DNA from: Aestuariispira ectoiniformans
GTDB lineage: Bacteria; Pseudomonadota; Alphaproteobacteria; UBA8366; Aestuariispiraceae
Assembly: GCF_025136295.1 (NCBI RefSeq)
Contig: NZ_CP062788.1
Span: forward strand, 2,869,588-2,933,587
Direction: 5' to 3'
DNA length: 64,000 nt
The position numbers and the translations under genes were made by a program. Below, piece by piece: positions 7,694-16,752 of this stretch (within the stretch, counting starts at the first letter, position 1; the number at the start of each line of letters is the position of its first letter). Under the pieces are notes generated by a model. It ran no database searches and was not told the DNA's origin. It saw only the letters and a list, made by a program, of their open reading frames with translations.

Positions 7694-10534
7694 ATGACCC
7701 CTAACATTCGGGTTCGCGGTGCGCGTGAACATAACCTGAAAAATGTCGATGTAGATATCCCCCGGGATAAACTCGTGGTCATCACCGGCCTGTCAGGATC
7801 CGGCAAGTCGTCACTCGCCTTCGATACCATTTATGCAGATGGCCAGCGCCGGTATGTGGAATCGCTTTCCGCCTATGCGCGCCAGTTCCTGGAAATGATG
7901 CAGAAACCGGATGTCGACCTCATTGAAGGCCTCAGCCCGGCCATTTCCATCGAACAAAAGACGACGTCCAAGAACCCGCGCTCCACAGTCGGTACGGTTA
8001 CCGAAATCTACGACTATATGCGCCTGCTATGGGCGCGCGTCGGTGTCCCCTATTCTCCTGCGACAGGCCTGCCGATTGAAAGCCAGACCGTCAGCCAGAT
8101 GGTCGATCGGATCATGGATATGGAGGACGGGACGAAACTCTATCTGCTTGCCCCGATCGTGCGTGGCCGCAAAGGGGAATACCGGAAAGAATTTGGCGAG
8201 CTTCAGAAAAAAGGGTTTCAGCGCGTCAAGGTCGACGGGGAGTTTTACCTGATTGAAGACGCCCCGGAACTGGACAAGAAAATCAAACACAATATCGATG
8301 TTGTCGTAGATCGCGTTGTCGTGCGCGATGGCCTGCAGTCCCGGCTGGCGGATTCCATTGAAACGGCGCTTGGCATCTCCGAAGGTCTGCTCTTTGCAGA
8401 AGATGCGACCAGCGGCGAACAAACAATTTTCTCCGCAAACTTCGCCTGCCCTGTCAGCGGGTTCACCATTGAGGAAATCGAACCGCGCCTGTTCTCCTTC
8501 AACAATCCCTTTGGCGCCTGCCCTGCCTGCGACGGCCTCGGGACCGAAATGTATTTTGACGAAGAACTGGTCGTTCCGGACCGTAACCTCTCCCTGCAGA
8601 AAGGGGCTATTGCCCCCTGGGCCAACTCCAGTTCTCCCTATTACAAGCAGACGCTGAAGGCGATCACGGACCATTACGGCGTCGCCATGACGGTGCCCTT
8701 TGTCGAACTACCCCTGAAGGTTCAGGAATGCATTCTATACGGCAGCGGCAAGGAACAGATTGAGTTTTCCTATGACGACGGCCTGCGCTCCTACAAAACG
8801 AAGAAGGTGTTCGAGGGGATCATCCCGAATATGGAACGCCGTTATCGTGAGACCGACAGTAACTGGGCACGCGAAGAACTCGGCAAATATCAGGCAGTTC
8901 ACCCCTGTGGCAGATGCCACGGGCATCGGCTGAAGGACGAAGCCCTTGCGGTCAAAATCGACCAATTGCACGTTGGCGAAGTCGCCCAGATGTCCATTCG
9001 CGATGCAGGTACATGGTTTCAGGAGGTCCATGACAAACTGAGCCAGAAAGACCAGGAGATTGCACATCGTATCCTCAAGGAAATCAACGAGCGACTTGGC
9101 TTCCTGAACAACGTCGGGCTCAGTTATCTCACCTTGTCACGTGCTTCCGGCACCTTGTCGGGCGGGGAAAGCCAGCGTATCCGCCTCGCCAGCCAGATCG
9201 GATCAGGCCTGACAGGGGTTCTCTATGTGCTGGACGAACCCTCGATCGGCCTGCATCAACGCGACAACGACCGGTTGTTGGCGACGCTGCAGCATCTGCG
9301 TGATCTTGGAAACACCGTCATTGTCGTTGAACATGACGAAGACGCCATTCGTTGTGCCGACTATCTGATTGATATGGGACCAAAGGCGGGTGTCCACGGT
9401 GGCGAAGTTGTCGCACAGGGACTGCCGGAAGAGGTGTTCAAGAATATGAACAGCCTGACAGCCCAGTATATTACCGGTTTCAAGCAGGTTCCCATCCCGA
9501 AGAAACGCCGTAAGGGGCATTCGCGTCAAAAACTGGTAGTGGAAGGCGCGCGGGAGAACAATCTCAAGAATGTCTCCGCGAAAATCCCGCTGGGCACCTT
9601 TACCTGTGTTACAGGCGTCAGCGGCAGCGGTAAATCCACGCTTGTGATCGAGACACTCTGGAAAGCATTGAACCGGCGTTTGATGAAAGCGCGCGAACAC
9701 CCCGGTGCCCATGACAAAATCACTGGTGTTCAGCATCTCGACAAAGTCATTGATATCGACCAATCCCCGATCGGGCGCACCCCGCGGTCAAACCCGGCAA
9801 CCTATACCGGGGCTTTCACTCCCATCCGCGAATGGTTCTCCGGTCTGCCTGAAGCCAAGGCGCGCGGCTACACCCCGGGCCGCTTCAGCTTCAACGTCAA
9901 AGGCGGACGTTGTGAGGCCTGTCAGGGTGACGGTGTCATCAAGATCGAGATGCACTTCCTGCCGGACGTCTATGTCCAATGCGACCAGTGTAAAGGACAT
10001 CGCTATAATCGCGAGACGCTGGAGGTCACCTACCGGGAAAAATCCATTTCTGACGTGCTGGAAATGACCGTTGACGAGGCGGCGGAATTTTTCAAGGCCG
10101 TCCCATCCATTCGGGATAAAATGGAAACCCTGCAGCGGGTTGGCCTTGGATATATCAAAGTCGGTCAACAGGCGACCACGCTTTCCGGCGGCGAAGCGCA
10201 GCGCGTGAAGCTTGCCAAGGAACTGAGCCGCCGCGCAACCGGCAAAACCCTGTATATCCTCGACGAACCGACAACGGGTCTGCACTTCGAGGACGTAAAC
10301 AAGCTGCTGGAAGTGCTTCACACCCTCGTTGACAACGGCAACACCGTCGTTGTCATCGAACATAACCTGGAAGTCATCAAGACCGCAGACTGGATCATAG
10401 ATATTGGTCCCGACGGCGGGGACAAAGGCGGTGAAATCGTCGCCATGGGCACACCTGAAGCAATCGCGGACGAGCCACGCAGCTATACCGGGCAATATCT
10501 TCTGCCCTATCTCGCCAAACAAGCTGCTGAGTAG
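7694..10534 (+). CDS. uvrA: UvrABC excision nuclease subunit A
   Basis: This is the DNA damage-recognition ATPase of nucleotide excision repair, 946 aa and full length. It has two ABC modules, each with Walker A (GLSGSGKSS near residue 35 and GVSGSGKST in the second half) and a signature ([24 protein letters not shown]). It also has the zinc-binding CxxC clusters (CPACDGLG with [16 protein letters not shown] with CDQCKGHR). It loads UvrB on lesions. The start ATG has only a weak purine-rich upstream region, and the bases around it (GGCAATGACC) are repeated 46 bases upstream. No clear alphaproteobacterial LexA box lies upstream. A strong terminator follows. Confidence 0.97.
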   Translation: MTPNIRVRGAREHNLKNVDVDIPRDKLVVITGLSGSGKSSLAFDTIYADGQRRYVESLSAYARQFLEMMQKPDVDLIEGLSPAISIEQKTTSKNPRSTVGTVTEIYDYMRLLWARVGVPYSPATGLPIESQTVSQMVDRIMDMEDGTKLYLLAPIVRGRKGEYRKEFGELQKKGFQRVKVDGEFYLIEDAPELDKKIKHNIDVVVDRVVVRDGLQSRLADSIETALGISEGLLFAEDATSGEQTIFSANFACPVSGFTIEEIEPRLFSFNNPFGACPACDGLGTEMYFDEELVVPDRNLSLQKGAIAPWANSSSPYYKQTLKAITDHYGVAMTVPFVELPLKVQECILYGSGKEQIEFSYDDGLRSYKTKKVFEGIIPNMERRYRETDSNWAREELGKYQAVHPCGRCHGHRLKDEALAVKIDQLHVGEVAQMSIRDAGTWFQEVHDKLSQKDQEIAHRILKEINERLGFLNNVGLSYLTLSRASGTLSGGESQRIRLASQIGSGLTGVLYVLDEPSIGLHQRDNDRLLATLQHLRDLGNTVIVVEHDEDAIRCADYLIDMGPKAGVHGGEVVAQGLPEEVFKNMNSLTAQYITGFKQVPIPKKRRKGHSRQKLVVEGARENNLKNVSAKIPLGTFTCVTGVSGSGKSTLVIETLWKALNRRLMKAREHPGAHDKITGVQHLDKVIDIDQSPIGRTPRSNPATYTGAFTPIREWFSGLPEAKARGYTPGRFSFNVKGGRCEACQGDGVIKIEMHFLPDVYVQCDQCKGHRYNRETLEVTYREKSISDVLEMTVDEAAEFFKAVPSIRDKMETLQRVGLGYIKVGQQATTLSGGEAQRVKLAKELSRRATGKTLYILDEPTTGLHFEDVNKLLEVLHTLVDNGNTVVVIEHNLEVIKTADWIIDIGPDGGDKGGEIVAMGTPEAIADEPRSYTGQYLLPYLAKQAAE

Positions 10535-10554
10535 AACGATACATGCAGAACCAG

Positions 10555-10595
10555 CAGCCGCCCTTGTCGATATGACGGGGGCGGCTGTTTCTTTT
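10555..10595 (+). terminator. Rho-independent terminator after uvrA
   Basis: The 9-bp stem CAGCCGCCC / GGGCGGCTG has a 15-nt loop and is followed by TTTCTTTT. Confidence 0.85.
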
Positions 10596-10646
10596 GAACC
10601 CAAGGTCCTGTATCGTTCAAGGAGATTGAGGTGATAGGAGGCCTGG

Positions 10647-11477
10647 ATGAAGGAGTTCTGGTGGATACCAATCCGACTGATCTGCTTCTGCGTCCTTCTT
10701 CTGGCCACCTCACCGTTACAGGCGCAAGAACCCCTCAAAATACGGGTTATTGGGCAGGCTGAGGGTACTTCCAACTATTATCATGACCTCCTCAAGCAGG
10801 CCCTGACGCAGGCGGGGCATCCCGTCGAACTGGATATTCGATACGACATTCCGCAAAAGCGCTATATAGCAATGTTCGAACATGGTCTGATCGACGTCGT
10901 ATGGTTATTGAAGAGCGCAGAGCGAAACCAAAAATACCAGCATGTAGATATTGACCTGACCAATGGCTTGCTTGGACAACGTGTCCTGATGATCCCACCC
11001 GGGACAGGCCAGGACTATGCCGAGATAAAGAACCTGGACAATTTTCGTAAATCAGGAAAAGTCGGTGCATTCGGGACGAACTGGTTCGATATAGATGTCT
11101 GGGAGGTCAATGACCTTCCCTATGTTGTCCTCGACGGCGACTGGCGTCGCATCTACGATCTTCTCTTATTACCAAGGCCGAGGCGGAATACCCCGCCCTT
11201 CGACTATTTTTCAAGAGGCGTCTCGGAAATATCCTACGAGATTTCCATCCATCCCTCTCTCAAGATCGAACCGCATCTCCTTTTCATCTATGACCGCGAT
11301 TTTGTCTTTTATATCAGTGATAAATCTAAATATCTTCAGCCAATCATTGAACAAAGCCTGCACCAAGCACAAGCAAGCGGACTAATGCAACGTCTGTTCA
11401 AACACTATTTTTCCGAGCCATTGGCCAATCTGGACCTGGACAAGCGTGTACGCCTAAACCTGAAGACACCGAAGTAA
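10647..11477 (+). CDS. Periplasmic solute-binding-like protein, function unknown
   Basis: This 276-aa protein has a signal peptide ([27 protein letters not shown], shown by its hydrophobic core and the LQAQ cleavage region). The mature part resembles family 3 (amino-acid type) binding proteins: an opening strand [23 protein letters not shown], a two-lobe-like pattern, and a C-terminal helix [19 protein letters not shown] as in the last helix of such proteins. The usual basic-amino-acid ligand motifs are not evident. No permease or ATPase gene is adjacent, so it is more likely a sensor, accessory or orphan protein than part of a local transporter. It stands alone between the uvrA terminator and trmFO. 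Confidence 0.75.
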   Translation: MKEFWWIPIRLICFCVLLLATSPLQAQEPLKIRVIGQAEGTSNYYHDLLKQALTQAGHPVELDIRYDIPQKRYIAMFEHGLIDVVWLLKSAERNQKYQHVDIDLTNGLLGQRVLMIPPGTGQDYAEIKNLDNFRKSGKVGAFGTNWFDIDVWEVNDLPYVVLDGDWRRIYDLLLLPRPRRNTPPFDYFSRGVSEISYEISIHPSLKIEPHLLFIYDRDFVFYISDKSKYLQPIIEQSLHQAQASGLMQRLFKHYFSEPLANLDLDKRVRLNLKTPK

Positions 11478-11571
11478 ACGGTGCCCACCTTTTTCCAGAC
11501 ACCGCTTGACTACTGGATTTGCCAAGGTAAACCACCACATCAAATACAGCATTCAAGATTGGGTATCTTTC

Positions 11572-12921
11572 ATGGGTAACGACATTCGACCTGTTCACGT
11601 CATCGGCGGCGGCCTCGCCGGCTCGGAAGCCAGTTGGCAATTGGCTCAGGCCGGTGTGCCTGTAGTGCTGCATGAAATGCGCCCGGTCGTGCGCACCGAT
11701 GCCCATCAGACTGAAGACCTGGGTGAACTGGTTTGTTCCAACTCCCTTCGTTCCGATGACCACGAATATAACGCGGTCGGTCTTTGCCATCAGGAAATGA
11801 GGCAATGCAATTCACTTGTCATTGCGTCCGCCGATACCGCCAAGGTTCCGGCTGGCGCCGCGCTTGCGGTCGACCGTCATGACTTTTCTGGGCACATTAC
11901 GAAAGCATTGACCGATCACCCGCTGGTCACAATCGAACGTGAAGAAATCACAGGTCTGCCGCCAGAGGAATGGGACTCTGTCATCGTGGCGACCGGCCCC
12001 CTCTCCTCACCGGCGCTGACCAAGGCTATCCTTGATGTTTCCGGTGAGGAACAATTGGCCTTTTTTGACGCCATTGCCCCAATTGTACACAGAGACAGCA
12101 TTGATATGTCGCAGGCCTGGTTCCAGTCGCGTTACGACAAGGGCGAAGGCAGCGACTATATCAACTGCGCCATGGATAAGGAGCAATATGAAGCCTTTAT
12201 CCAGGCTCTGCTGGATGGAGAGAAGACAGAATTCAAGGAATGGGAAAAGGATACGCCATATTTTGAAGGTTGCCTGCCCATCGAAGTCATGGCCGAACGC
12301 GGCATTGAAACCTTGCGATACGGCCCGATGAAACCGGTCGGCCTGACCAACCCGCACGCCCCGGAAAAGCGTCCTTACGCGGTGGTGCAGCTTCGCCAGG
12401 ACAACAAGCTTGGCACATTGTGGAATCTCGTCGGGTTCCAGACGAAACTGAAATACGGTGCGCAGGCCGAAGTCTTCCGAACGATTCCAGGGTTGGAAAA
12501 TGCCGAATTTGCCCGACTGGGCGGCATTCACCGCAATACATTCCTGAACAGCCCACGCCTTTTGGATAATGAACTGCGGTTGAAGGCCGATCCCCGTCTG
12601 CGTTTCGCCGGACAGATCACAGGTGTGGAAGGCTATGTTGAATCGGCCTCCATTGGTTTGCTTGCAGGCCGTATGGCCGCGGCCGAACGACTTGGCCAGG
12701 ACTTCACTCCGCCACCGGCGACAACAGCCCTGGGGGCCTTGCTCAATCATATTACTGGTGGTGCGGAGGCTGACACCTTCCAGCCGATGAACGTGAATTT
12801 CGGCCTCTTTCCGCCGCCGCAGCCGCCGGCAGGAAAACGCAAAATCAAAGGGCGTGACCGTAAGCTCGCCATGACGGAGCGGGCAAAACAGGACCTTGCA
12901 GACTGGATGTCTCAGTCATAA
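11572..12921 (+). CDS. trmFO: Methylenetetrahydrofolate--tRNA-(uracil-5-)-methyltransferase TrmFO
   Basis: This FAD-dependent enzyme makes ribothymidine at position 54 of tRNA, using 5,10-methylene-THF as carbon donor and FADH2. The 449-aa product starts with the dinucleotide-binding motif [18 protein letters not shown]. TrmFO hallmarks follow: [20 protein letters not shown] (the conserved region carrying a functionally important Cys), AGAALAVDR and the C-terminal [21 protein letters not shown] chose ATG 11572 over an upstream TTG at 11506 because it gives the standard N-terminus; TTGACT at 11506 may instead be a -35 element. Folate-type TrmFO occurs in many alphaproteobacteria in place of SAM-dependent TrmA. 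Confidence 0.95.
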   Translation: MGNDIRPVHVIGGGLAGSEASWQLAQAGVPVVLHEMRPVVRTDAHQTEDLGELVCSNSLRSDDHEYNAVGLCHQEMRQCNSLVIASADTAKVPAGAALAVDRHDFSGHITKALTDHPLVTIEREEITGLPPEEWDSVIVATGPLSSPALTKAILDVSGEEQLAFFDAIAPIVHRDSIDMSQAWFQSRYDKGEGSDYINCAMDKEQYEAFIQALLDGEKTEFKEWEKDTPYFEGCLPIEVMAERGIETLRYGPMKPVGLTNPHAPEKRPYAVVQLRQDNKLGTLWNLVGFQTKLKYGAQAEVFRTIPGLENAEFARLGGIHRNTFLNSPRLLDNELRLKADPRLRFAGQITGVEGYVESASIGLLAGRMAAAERLGQDFTPPPATTALGALLNHITGGAEADTFQPMNVNFGLFPPPQPPAGKRKIKGRDRKLAMTERAKQDLADWMSQS

Positions 12922-12983
12922 TAACTTGATTTCATAAGCTATTTAATCGTAGCGTCAACACAGTCGAAGCAAGGAATCCGCAC

Positions 12984-13625
12984 GTGGAAACGGCGCTGAT
13001 CGCATTAACGACTTTTTTTGCCGTCATCGGACCGGCCGATGTTGCTGCGCTGTTTGCGGCCCTGACCCCCAACAGCACCGCAGTCGAACGCCGGGCCATG
13101 GCACTGAAGGGCATCCTGCTTGCCACCGGCATCCTGCTGCTCTTCGCGTTTTTCGGAAAAGCCATCCTCACGCTCTTCGGCATATCCCTGCCTGCCTTGC
13201 GTATCGCGGGGGGAATCCTGCTTCTTCTGATTTCGATCGACATGGTCTTTGCACGTTCATCAGGCAGCACAACGACCACAAGCGAGGAAAACCAGGAAGC
13301 CAGCCGCAAAGATGATATTTCGGTATTTCCGCTTGCAACCCCCCTGATCGCGGGCCCGGGCACCATCGGCGCCACGATCCTGCTGGTGTCGGAGGCGCAT
13401 GGCGACTGGCAGCAAATCGGGTTTGTGATCGGGGCATTGCTCGCAATTCTGCTGCTGACCTTCGTGCTTCTGCTTTTGGCCTCACAGGTGCAAAAAGTCC
13501 TCGGCGTAACCGGTCTTCACGTAGTTTCCCGTATCGTGGGCGTTTTGCTGGCCGCCCTGGCCATTCAGTTCATATTGGATGGAATCAACGCAAGCGGACT
13601 GATCCCGACAGGATTACCACGCTAA
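12984..13625 (+). CDS. MarC family integral membrane protein
   Basis: This 213-aa polytopic inner-membrane protein of the MarC/UPF0056 family (six predicted helices) starts at a GTG preceded by AAGGA with an 8-base spacer. Family features are the opening FFAVIGPADVAALFAALTP, the ALRIAGGILLLLISIDMVFA helix pair and the central PLATPLIAGPGTIGATILL motif, which repeats the N-terminal half. A hydrophilic linker rich in Thr, Ser and Glu separates the halves. The molecular function of MarC proteins is unresolved despite the multiple-antibiotic-resistance name. The stop overlaps the stop of the convergent gene by a few bases. Confidence 0.9.
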   Translation: METALIALTTFFAVIGPADVAALFAALTPNSTAVERRAMALKGILLATGILLLFAFFGKAILTLFGISLPALRIAGGILLLLISIDMVFARSSGSTTTTSEENQEASRKDDISVFPLATPLIAGPGTIGATILLVSEAHGDWQQIGFVIGALLAILLLTFVLLLLASQVQKVLGVTGLHVVSRIVGVLLAALAIQFILDGINASGLIPTGLPR

Positions 13626-14470
13626 AATTGCCCGGTCAGATGCTTGGCGATCAGGCCCATGACCCGCAACGCAGGCTTTTCTGCAAGCGTAGGGGAAAAA
13701 GGATCATTATCCGCACGTCGTAGCTGTCGTAGATAGCTGTCACAAAGTGATGCCAATCGAAGTGCAGGCAGGGCTTCTTTCCGGCAGTCCCGGCGCAATT
13801 CCCGCGCCAGATGAAGTTCCTGCAAAGCAAGGGTACAGACGTCCCCCACAGCAGCGGACACAACGCTACTGCCCTCACCTTTCGCCAAATCCTTGCCCTC
13901 AATCCCATGTTTGGCCTGCAGGGTTTCGGGAATCGACACCCAATGTCGCCGCAGGTGGAATGGCAATGCTCGCATAAGTCCAATCAAAGCCCATGCCGTC
14001 CCAATATGGCCTGCTGCCCTTCTGGATTTCTCACAGTCACCGGCGAGAACAACAGTCATCAGTTCAGATAGGTTTCCACCGGTTGCCCGCGCATACTGGA
14101 GCAGCGCTTCTTCGTTTGCGAAACCCGCATTATCCAGATCGCATTCCCGTTTATCGATCAGTGAGGAAAAGAGCTCCTCCGGCAAATCATGGTTTCGGAT
14201 CGCCTGATGCAGTGGAATGACGACTTCATGACGTCTCGGCTGATCCTGAAAACATTCGTCGATGGACTCGCGCCACCATTGAAGCCGGATCTGACCCAAC
14301 ATGGGTTCACTGACAGTATCGCCGGTCTTGGCAATCTCATGGTTAAACGCAATCAGCGCAAACAGCGCTTCTCTTTTATCCGCCGGAGCCAGCATCGCAA
14401 TCGTGAAACGGTCGGAATCCTTTTCCTTTGCAATAGTTGCACAGCGCGACAGTTCAGTTGTTTCCGTCAT
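13622..14470 (-). CDS. NDUFAF6-like protein with non-catalytic squalene/phytoene-synthase fold
   Basis: This 282-aa member of the squalene/phytoene synthase superfamily lacks the Asp-rich metal-binding motif that catalysis needs. Where DDxxD should be it reads AFNHEIAKTGDTVSEPMLGQ, followed by RLQWWRESIDE. That block closely matches the mitochondrial complex I assembly factor NDUFAF6 (a VELA..KDSVSE..IG..R.QFW pattern). By analogy it may assist assembly of respiratory complex I at the inner membrane. It is the last gene of the yajC-secD-secF operon region, and its start overlaps the upstream synthase-like gene by 4 bases, together with an NDUFAF3-type gene. Substrate-free function in bacteria is inferred, not shown. 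Confidence 0.8.
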   Translation of the reverse strand: MTETTELSRCATIAKEKDSDRFTIAMLAPADKREALFALIAFNHEIAKTGDTVSEPMLGQIRLQWWRESIDECFQDQPRRHEVVIPLHQAIRNHDLPEELFSSLIDKRECDLDNAGFANEEALLQYARATGGNLSELMTVVLAGDCEKSRRAAGHIGTAWALIGLMRALPFHLRRHWVSIPETLQAKHGIEGKDLAKGEGSSVVSAAVGDVCTLALQELHLARELRRDCRKEALPALRLASLCDSYLRQLRRADNDPFSPTLAEKPALRVMGLIAKHLTGQF

Positions 14471-15369
14471 GCCTCAGCCTTCTCACGACACATCTCGTCG
14501 AGTTCGTTCGGATCTTCCTGAAACACACATGACGGATCCCGGCAAATATTCGAAAACAACTTGCCGTAAATTGCGAGTAAGGCTTTGAAGCATTTACGCT
14601 CGGCCCAAGGCATATCGTCCGACAAATGGCTCACATAGGGAGCCATCTTCCTACGATGTCTCTCCGCTTTTTCTGCGATTTCCGCAATCAGTGAATTTCC
14701 GGGCAAGGACCCGGCCAGCAGTTGATCCCGTAACGAATAGGGAATCGTCAGAAGCTGTGCACATCCCGCTGCATCTTTGGCGATGTCACGCATGATATGC
14801 ACAAGATAGCAGAAGATCGCCATGTCCTGTGCCATCGGATACAACTGCTCCGAGGACGGGCCGTGGAAAACGCCATCCGGCTTCTGGTTTGCCAGCAAAA
14901 TATAGAGATAGACGACCGCAGGAGAAACGGTCGCACCAACACTATAACGATCGAAATCGTCCCAATCCTGAATTGGCTCTTCGTTGACGTCCCTCTTCAT
15001 CGCCATAGCCAGATTATGCCAGGGAGCTGTTCCCAAATTTGAGAGGCAAACCGTTTCTGCCAGGGCGCGGTAGATCGCATCTTCCGCCTTGTTGCCAGCG
15101 GCCCTCAGTCCAACGGACTTCAGTTCCCAATCATCAATATGCCGGATGTATGCCTCGCGATGCTCCTCCCTATCCTTTTGGGACATGGTCAGGAAGTCAT
15201 CGTCAATCAGGTCGTCGATGAACCGCATAGAGGCATAGCTTGCTGCAAAGAGCGGTTTTTTTGCCGATGGCAGCATCTTGCTGACAAACCAGAGGTTCGA
15301 TCCTCCGCCGCGGGTAACAGAGGCACAATAGCTGAGATCATCGGCCAAGGAATGGCTGGCTTTTGACAT
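14467..15369 (-). CDS. Squalene/phytoene synthase family protein
   Basis: This 300-aa protein has the trans-isoprenyl diphosphate synthase head-to-head fold. Unlike its downstream neighbour it keeps acidic motifs: FIDDLIDDD near residues 50-58 and HIMRDIAKDA near 195. It also has GGGSNLWFVSKMLP at the N-terminus and the internal DRYSVGATVSPAVVYLY, like the YCYxVAGxVG segment of phytoene synthases. It could therefore be catalytically active on prenyl diphosphates. No squalene-hopene cyclase, desaturase, hpn or crt gene is nearby, so a hopanoid or carotenoid role cannot be assigned. It sits 11 bases downstream of the Mth938-domain gene and overlaps the NDUFAF6-like gene by 4 bases. Confidence 0.8.
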   Translation of the reverse strand: MSKASHSLADDLSYCASVTRGGGSNLWFVSKMLPSAKKPLFAASYASMRFIDDLIDDDFLTMSQKDREEHREAYIRHIDDWELKSVGLRAAGNKAEDAIYRALAETVCLSNLGTAPWHNLAMAMKRDVNEEPIQDWDDFDRYSVGATVSPAVVYLYILLANQKPDGVFHGPSSEQLYPMAQDMAIFCYLVHIMRDIAKDAAGCAQLLTIPYSLRDQLLAGSLPGNSLIAEIAEKAERHRRKMAPYVSHLSDDMPWAERKCFKALLAIYGKLFSNICRDPSCVFQEDPNELDEMCREKAEA

Positions 15370-15380
15370 TCACTTCCGCC

Positions 15381-15764
15381 TCAGTCAGCGGGCATGGCGA
15401 TAAGCGCTGCGGCGACCCTGCGGCCCTCAGACAAGAGAATATTATACGTGCGGCAGGCAGCGCCTGTGTCCATCTGGTCTATGCCCACGCCCCGGTCACG
15501 CAGCGCCTGTTTGAAGTGGCTTGGCACCAACTCCATACTGCTACCGCACCCGAGAAGGAGAATTTCAACTGACGGCTCCGCATCGAAAACCATTTCAAGG
15601 CTTTCAACGGTCAAATCCGCAATGGATGTGATATTCCATTCGTGAACCATGTCGGGAAGAACCACAATCGACCCACGATATCGGGTCGTGTTCACTTTGA
15701 AGCGGTCGGGGCCATAGGAAACAATCACCTGCTTCCCATCCGGTGTCATCGGTGTAATGTCCAT
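15381..15764 (-). CDS. Mth938-domain (NDUFAF3-like) protein
   Basis: This small 127-aa protein of the DUF498/Mth938 family is homologous to the mitochondrial complex I assembly factor NDUFAF3. Diagnostic segments are YRGSIVVLPDMVHEW, the EILLLGCGSSMELVP motif (a Rossmann-like GxG turn) and GVGIDQMDTGAACRTYNILLSEGRRVAAALI at the C-terminus. No signal peptide or membrane helix is seen, so it should be cytoplasmic. It lies 33 bases after secF and just upstream of two synthase-fold genes, one NDUFAF6-like. Co-occurrence of both factors behind secDF suggests a role in assembling a membrane complex, most simply NADH dehydrogenase I. Confidence 0.88.
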   Translation of the reverse strand: MDITPMTPDGKQVIVSYGPDRFKVNTTRYRGSIVVLPDMVHEWNITSIADLTVESLEMVFDAEPSVEILLLGCGSSMELVPSHFKQALRDRGVGIDQMDTGAACRTYNILLSEGRRVAAALIAMPAD

Positions 15765-15797
15765 CCTATGGCCCTCCCAATACTGTACTAAACGGCG

Positions 15798-16733
15798 TTA
15801 GGCGCTTGCTTCCTGTCCCGGCACAGCTTCCTCCTCGTCACCACGGTTCGGCCGCAGGTAAAGCAGCAGCGGCACCGCCAGGGCGATGGAAGAATAGGTA
15901 CCAATCACCACCCCCCAGATCAGGGCAACGGAGAAGCCGCGAATAACCTCGCCGCCAAAGGCAACCAGTGCGATCAGGGCCAGCAATGTCGTGAAACTGG
16001 TCATGACCGTACGGGACAATGTCTGGTTGATCGACAGATCAAACAACTCGGCAAATCCCATCTTCTTGTATTTCCGCATATTCTCGCGAACGCGGTCGAA
16101 GACAACGACGGTATCGTTAATGGAGTAGCCTGCAATCGTCAGCACCGCAGCCACAGTTGCGAGGTTGAACTCCATTTGCAGAACCGAGAACAGCCCGACT
16201 GTGGTGATCACGTCATGCGTCAGTGCAATAATCGCGCAGACACCAAACTGCCATTCAAAACGGAACCAGATATAGACCATGATTGCCAGCACAGCCGAGA
16301 TCACAGCCCAAAGTGCTGCTTCCTGCAGTTCCTGTCCGACTGTAGGGCCAACCAGTTCGGTCCGGCGATATTCGCTGACCCGATCCCCCAATGCTTCCTT
16401 TACGGAAGCAATCGCGGCCTGTTGTTCCTTCTCCCCGCCTTCCTGACGCTGAACCCGGATCAGAAGATCGTTTTCTGCGCCAAACTGCTGGATAGAAACA
16501 TCACCAAGCCCCAATCCACCAAGATCGGAACGGATTTGAGAAACATCCGCCGGGCCTTCTGTCTGCACCTCAATCAGGATACCGCCCAGAAAGTCGATAC
16601 CCAGGTTCAGGCCCTTCACCCCAAAAGCCGAAATGGAGGCGAGCACAAGGAGACCGGAAAATGCAAATGCCAGAAAACGCCGACCGGTGAAGTTAATCGC
16701 GGGTGTTTCTGGAACAAGTTTCAAAAACTTCAT
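15798..16733 (-). CDS. secF: Protein translocase subunit SecF
   Basis: SecF is the membrane partner of SecD in the proton-driven SecDF complex that pulls preproteins through SecYEG. From ATG 16733 it has 311 aa: membrane helix 1 (FLAFAFSGLLVLASISAFG), a periplasmic P4-like domain opening with GLNLGIDFLGGILIEVQ, then the membrane cluster with TIAGYSINDTVVVFDRVRENMRKYKK, the conserved SecF signature, and SLSRT-like NQTLSRTVMTS. Upstream in-frame codons to 16802 would overlap secD and are rejected; ATG 16733 gives the normal N-terminus 19 bases after the secD stop. Confidence 0.96.
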   Translation of the reverse strand: MKFLKLVPETPAINFTGRRFLAFAFSGLLVLASISAFGVKGLNLGIDFLGGILIEVQTEGPADVSQIRSDLGGLGLGDVSIQQFGAENDLLIRVQRQEGGEKEQQAAIASVKEALGDRVSEYRRTELVGPTVGQELQEAALWAVISAVLAIMVYIWFRFEWQFGVCAIIALTHDVITTVGLFSVLQMEFNLATVAAVLTIAGYSINDTVVVFDRVRENMRKYKKMGFAELFDLSINQTLSRTVMTSFTTLLALIALVAFGGEVIRGFSVALIWGVVIGTYSSIALAVPLLLYLRPNRGDEEEAVPGQEASA

Positions 16734-16752
16734 AATACCAAACCTTCCGCAA

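Noticed and set aside
7720-7740. LexA-like GAAC-N7-GAAA near the uvrA start
   Set aside because: It matches 7 of 8 positions of the alphaproteobacterial box but lies inside the coding sequence for the conserved REHNLKN residues, so codon constraint explains it.
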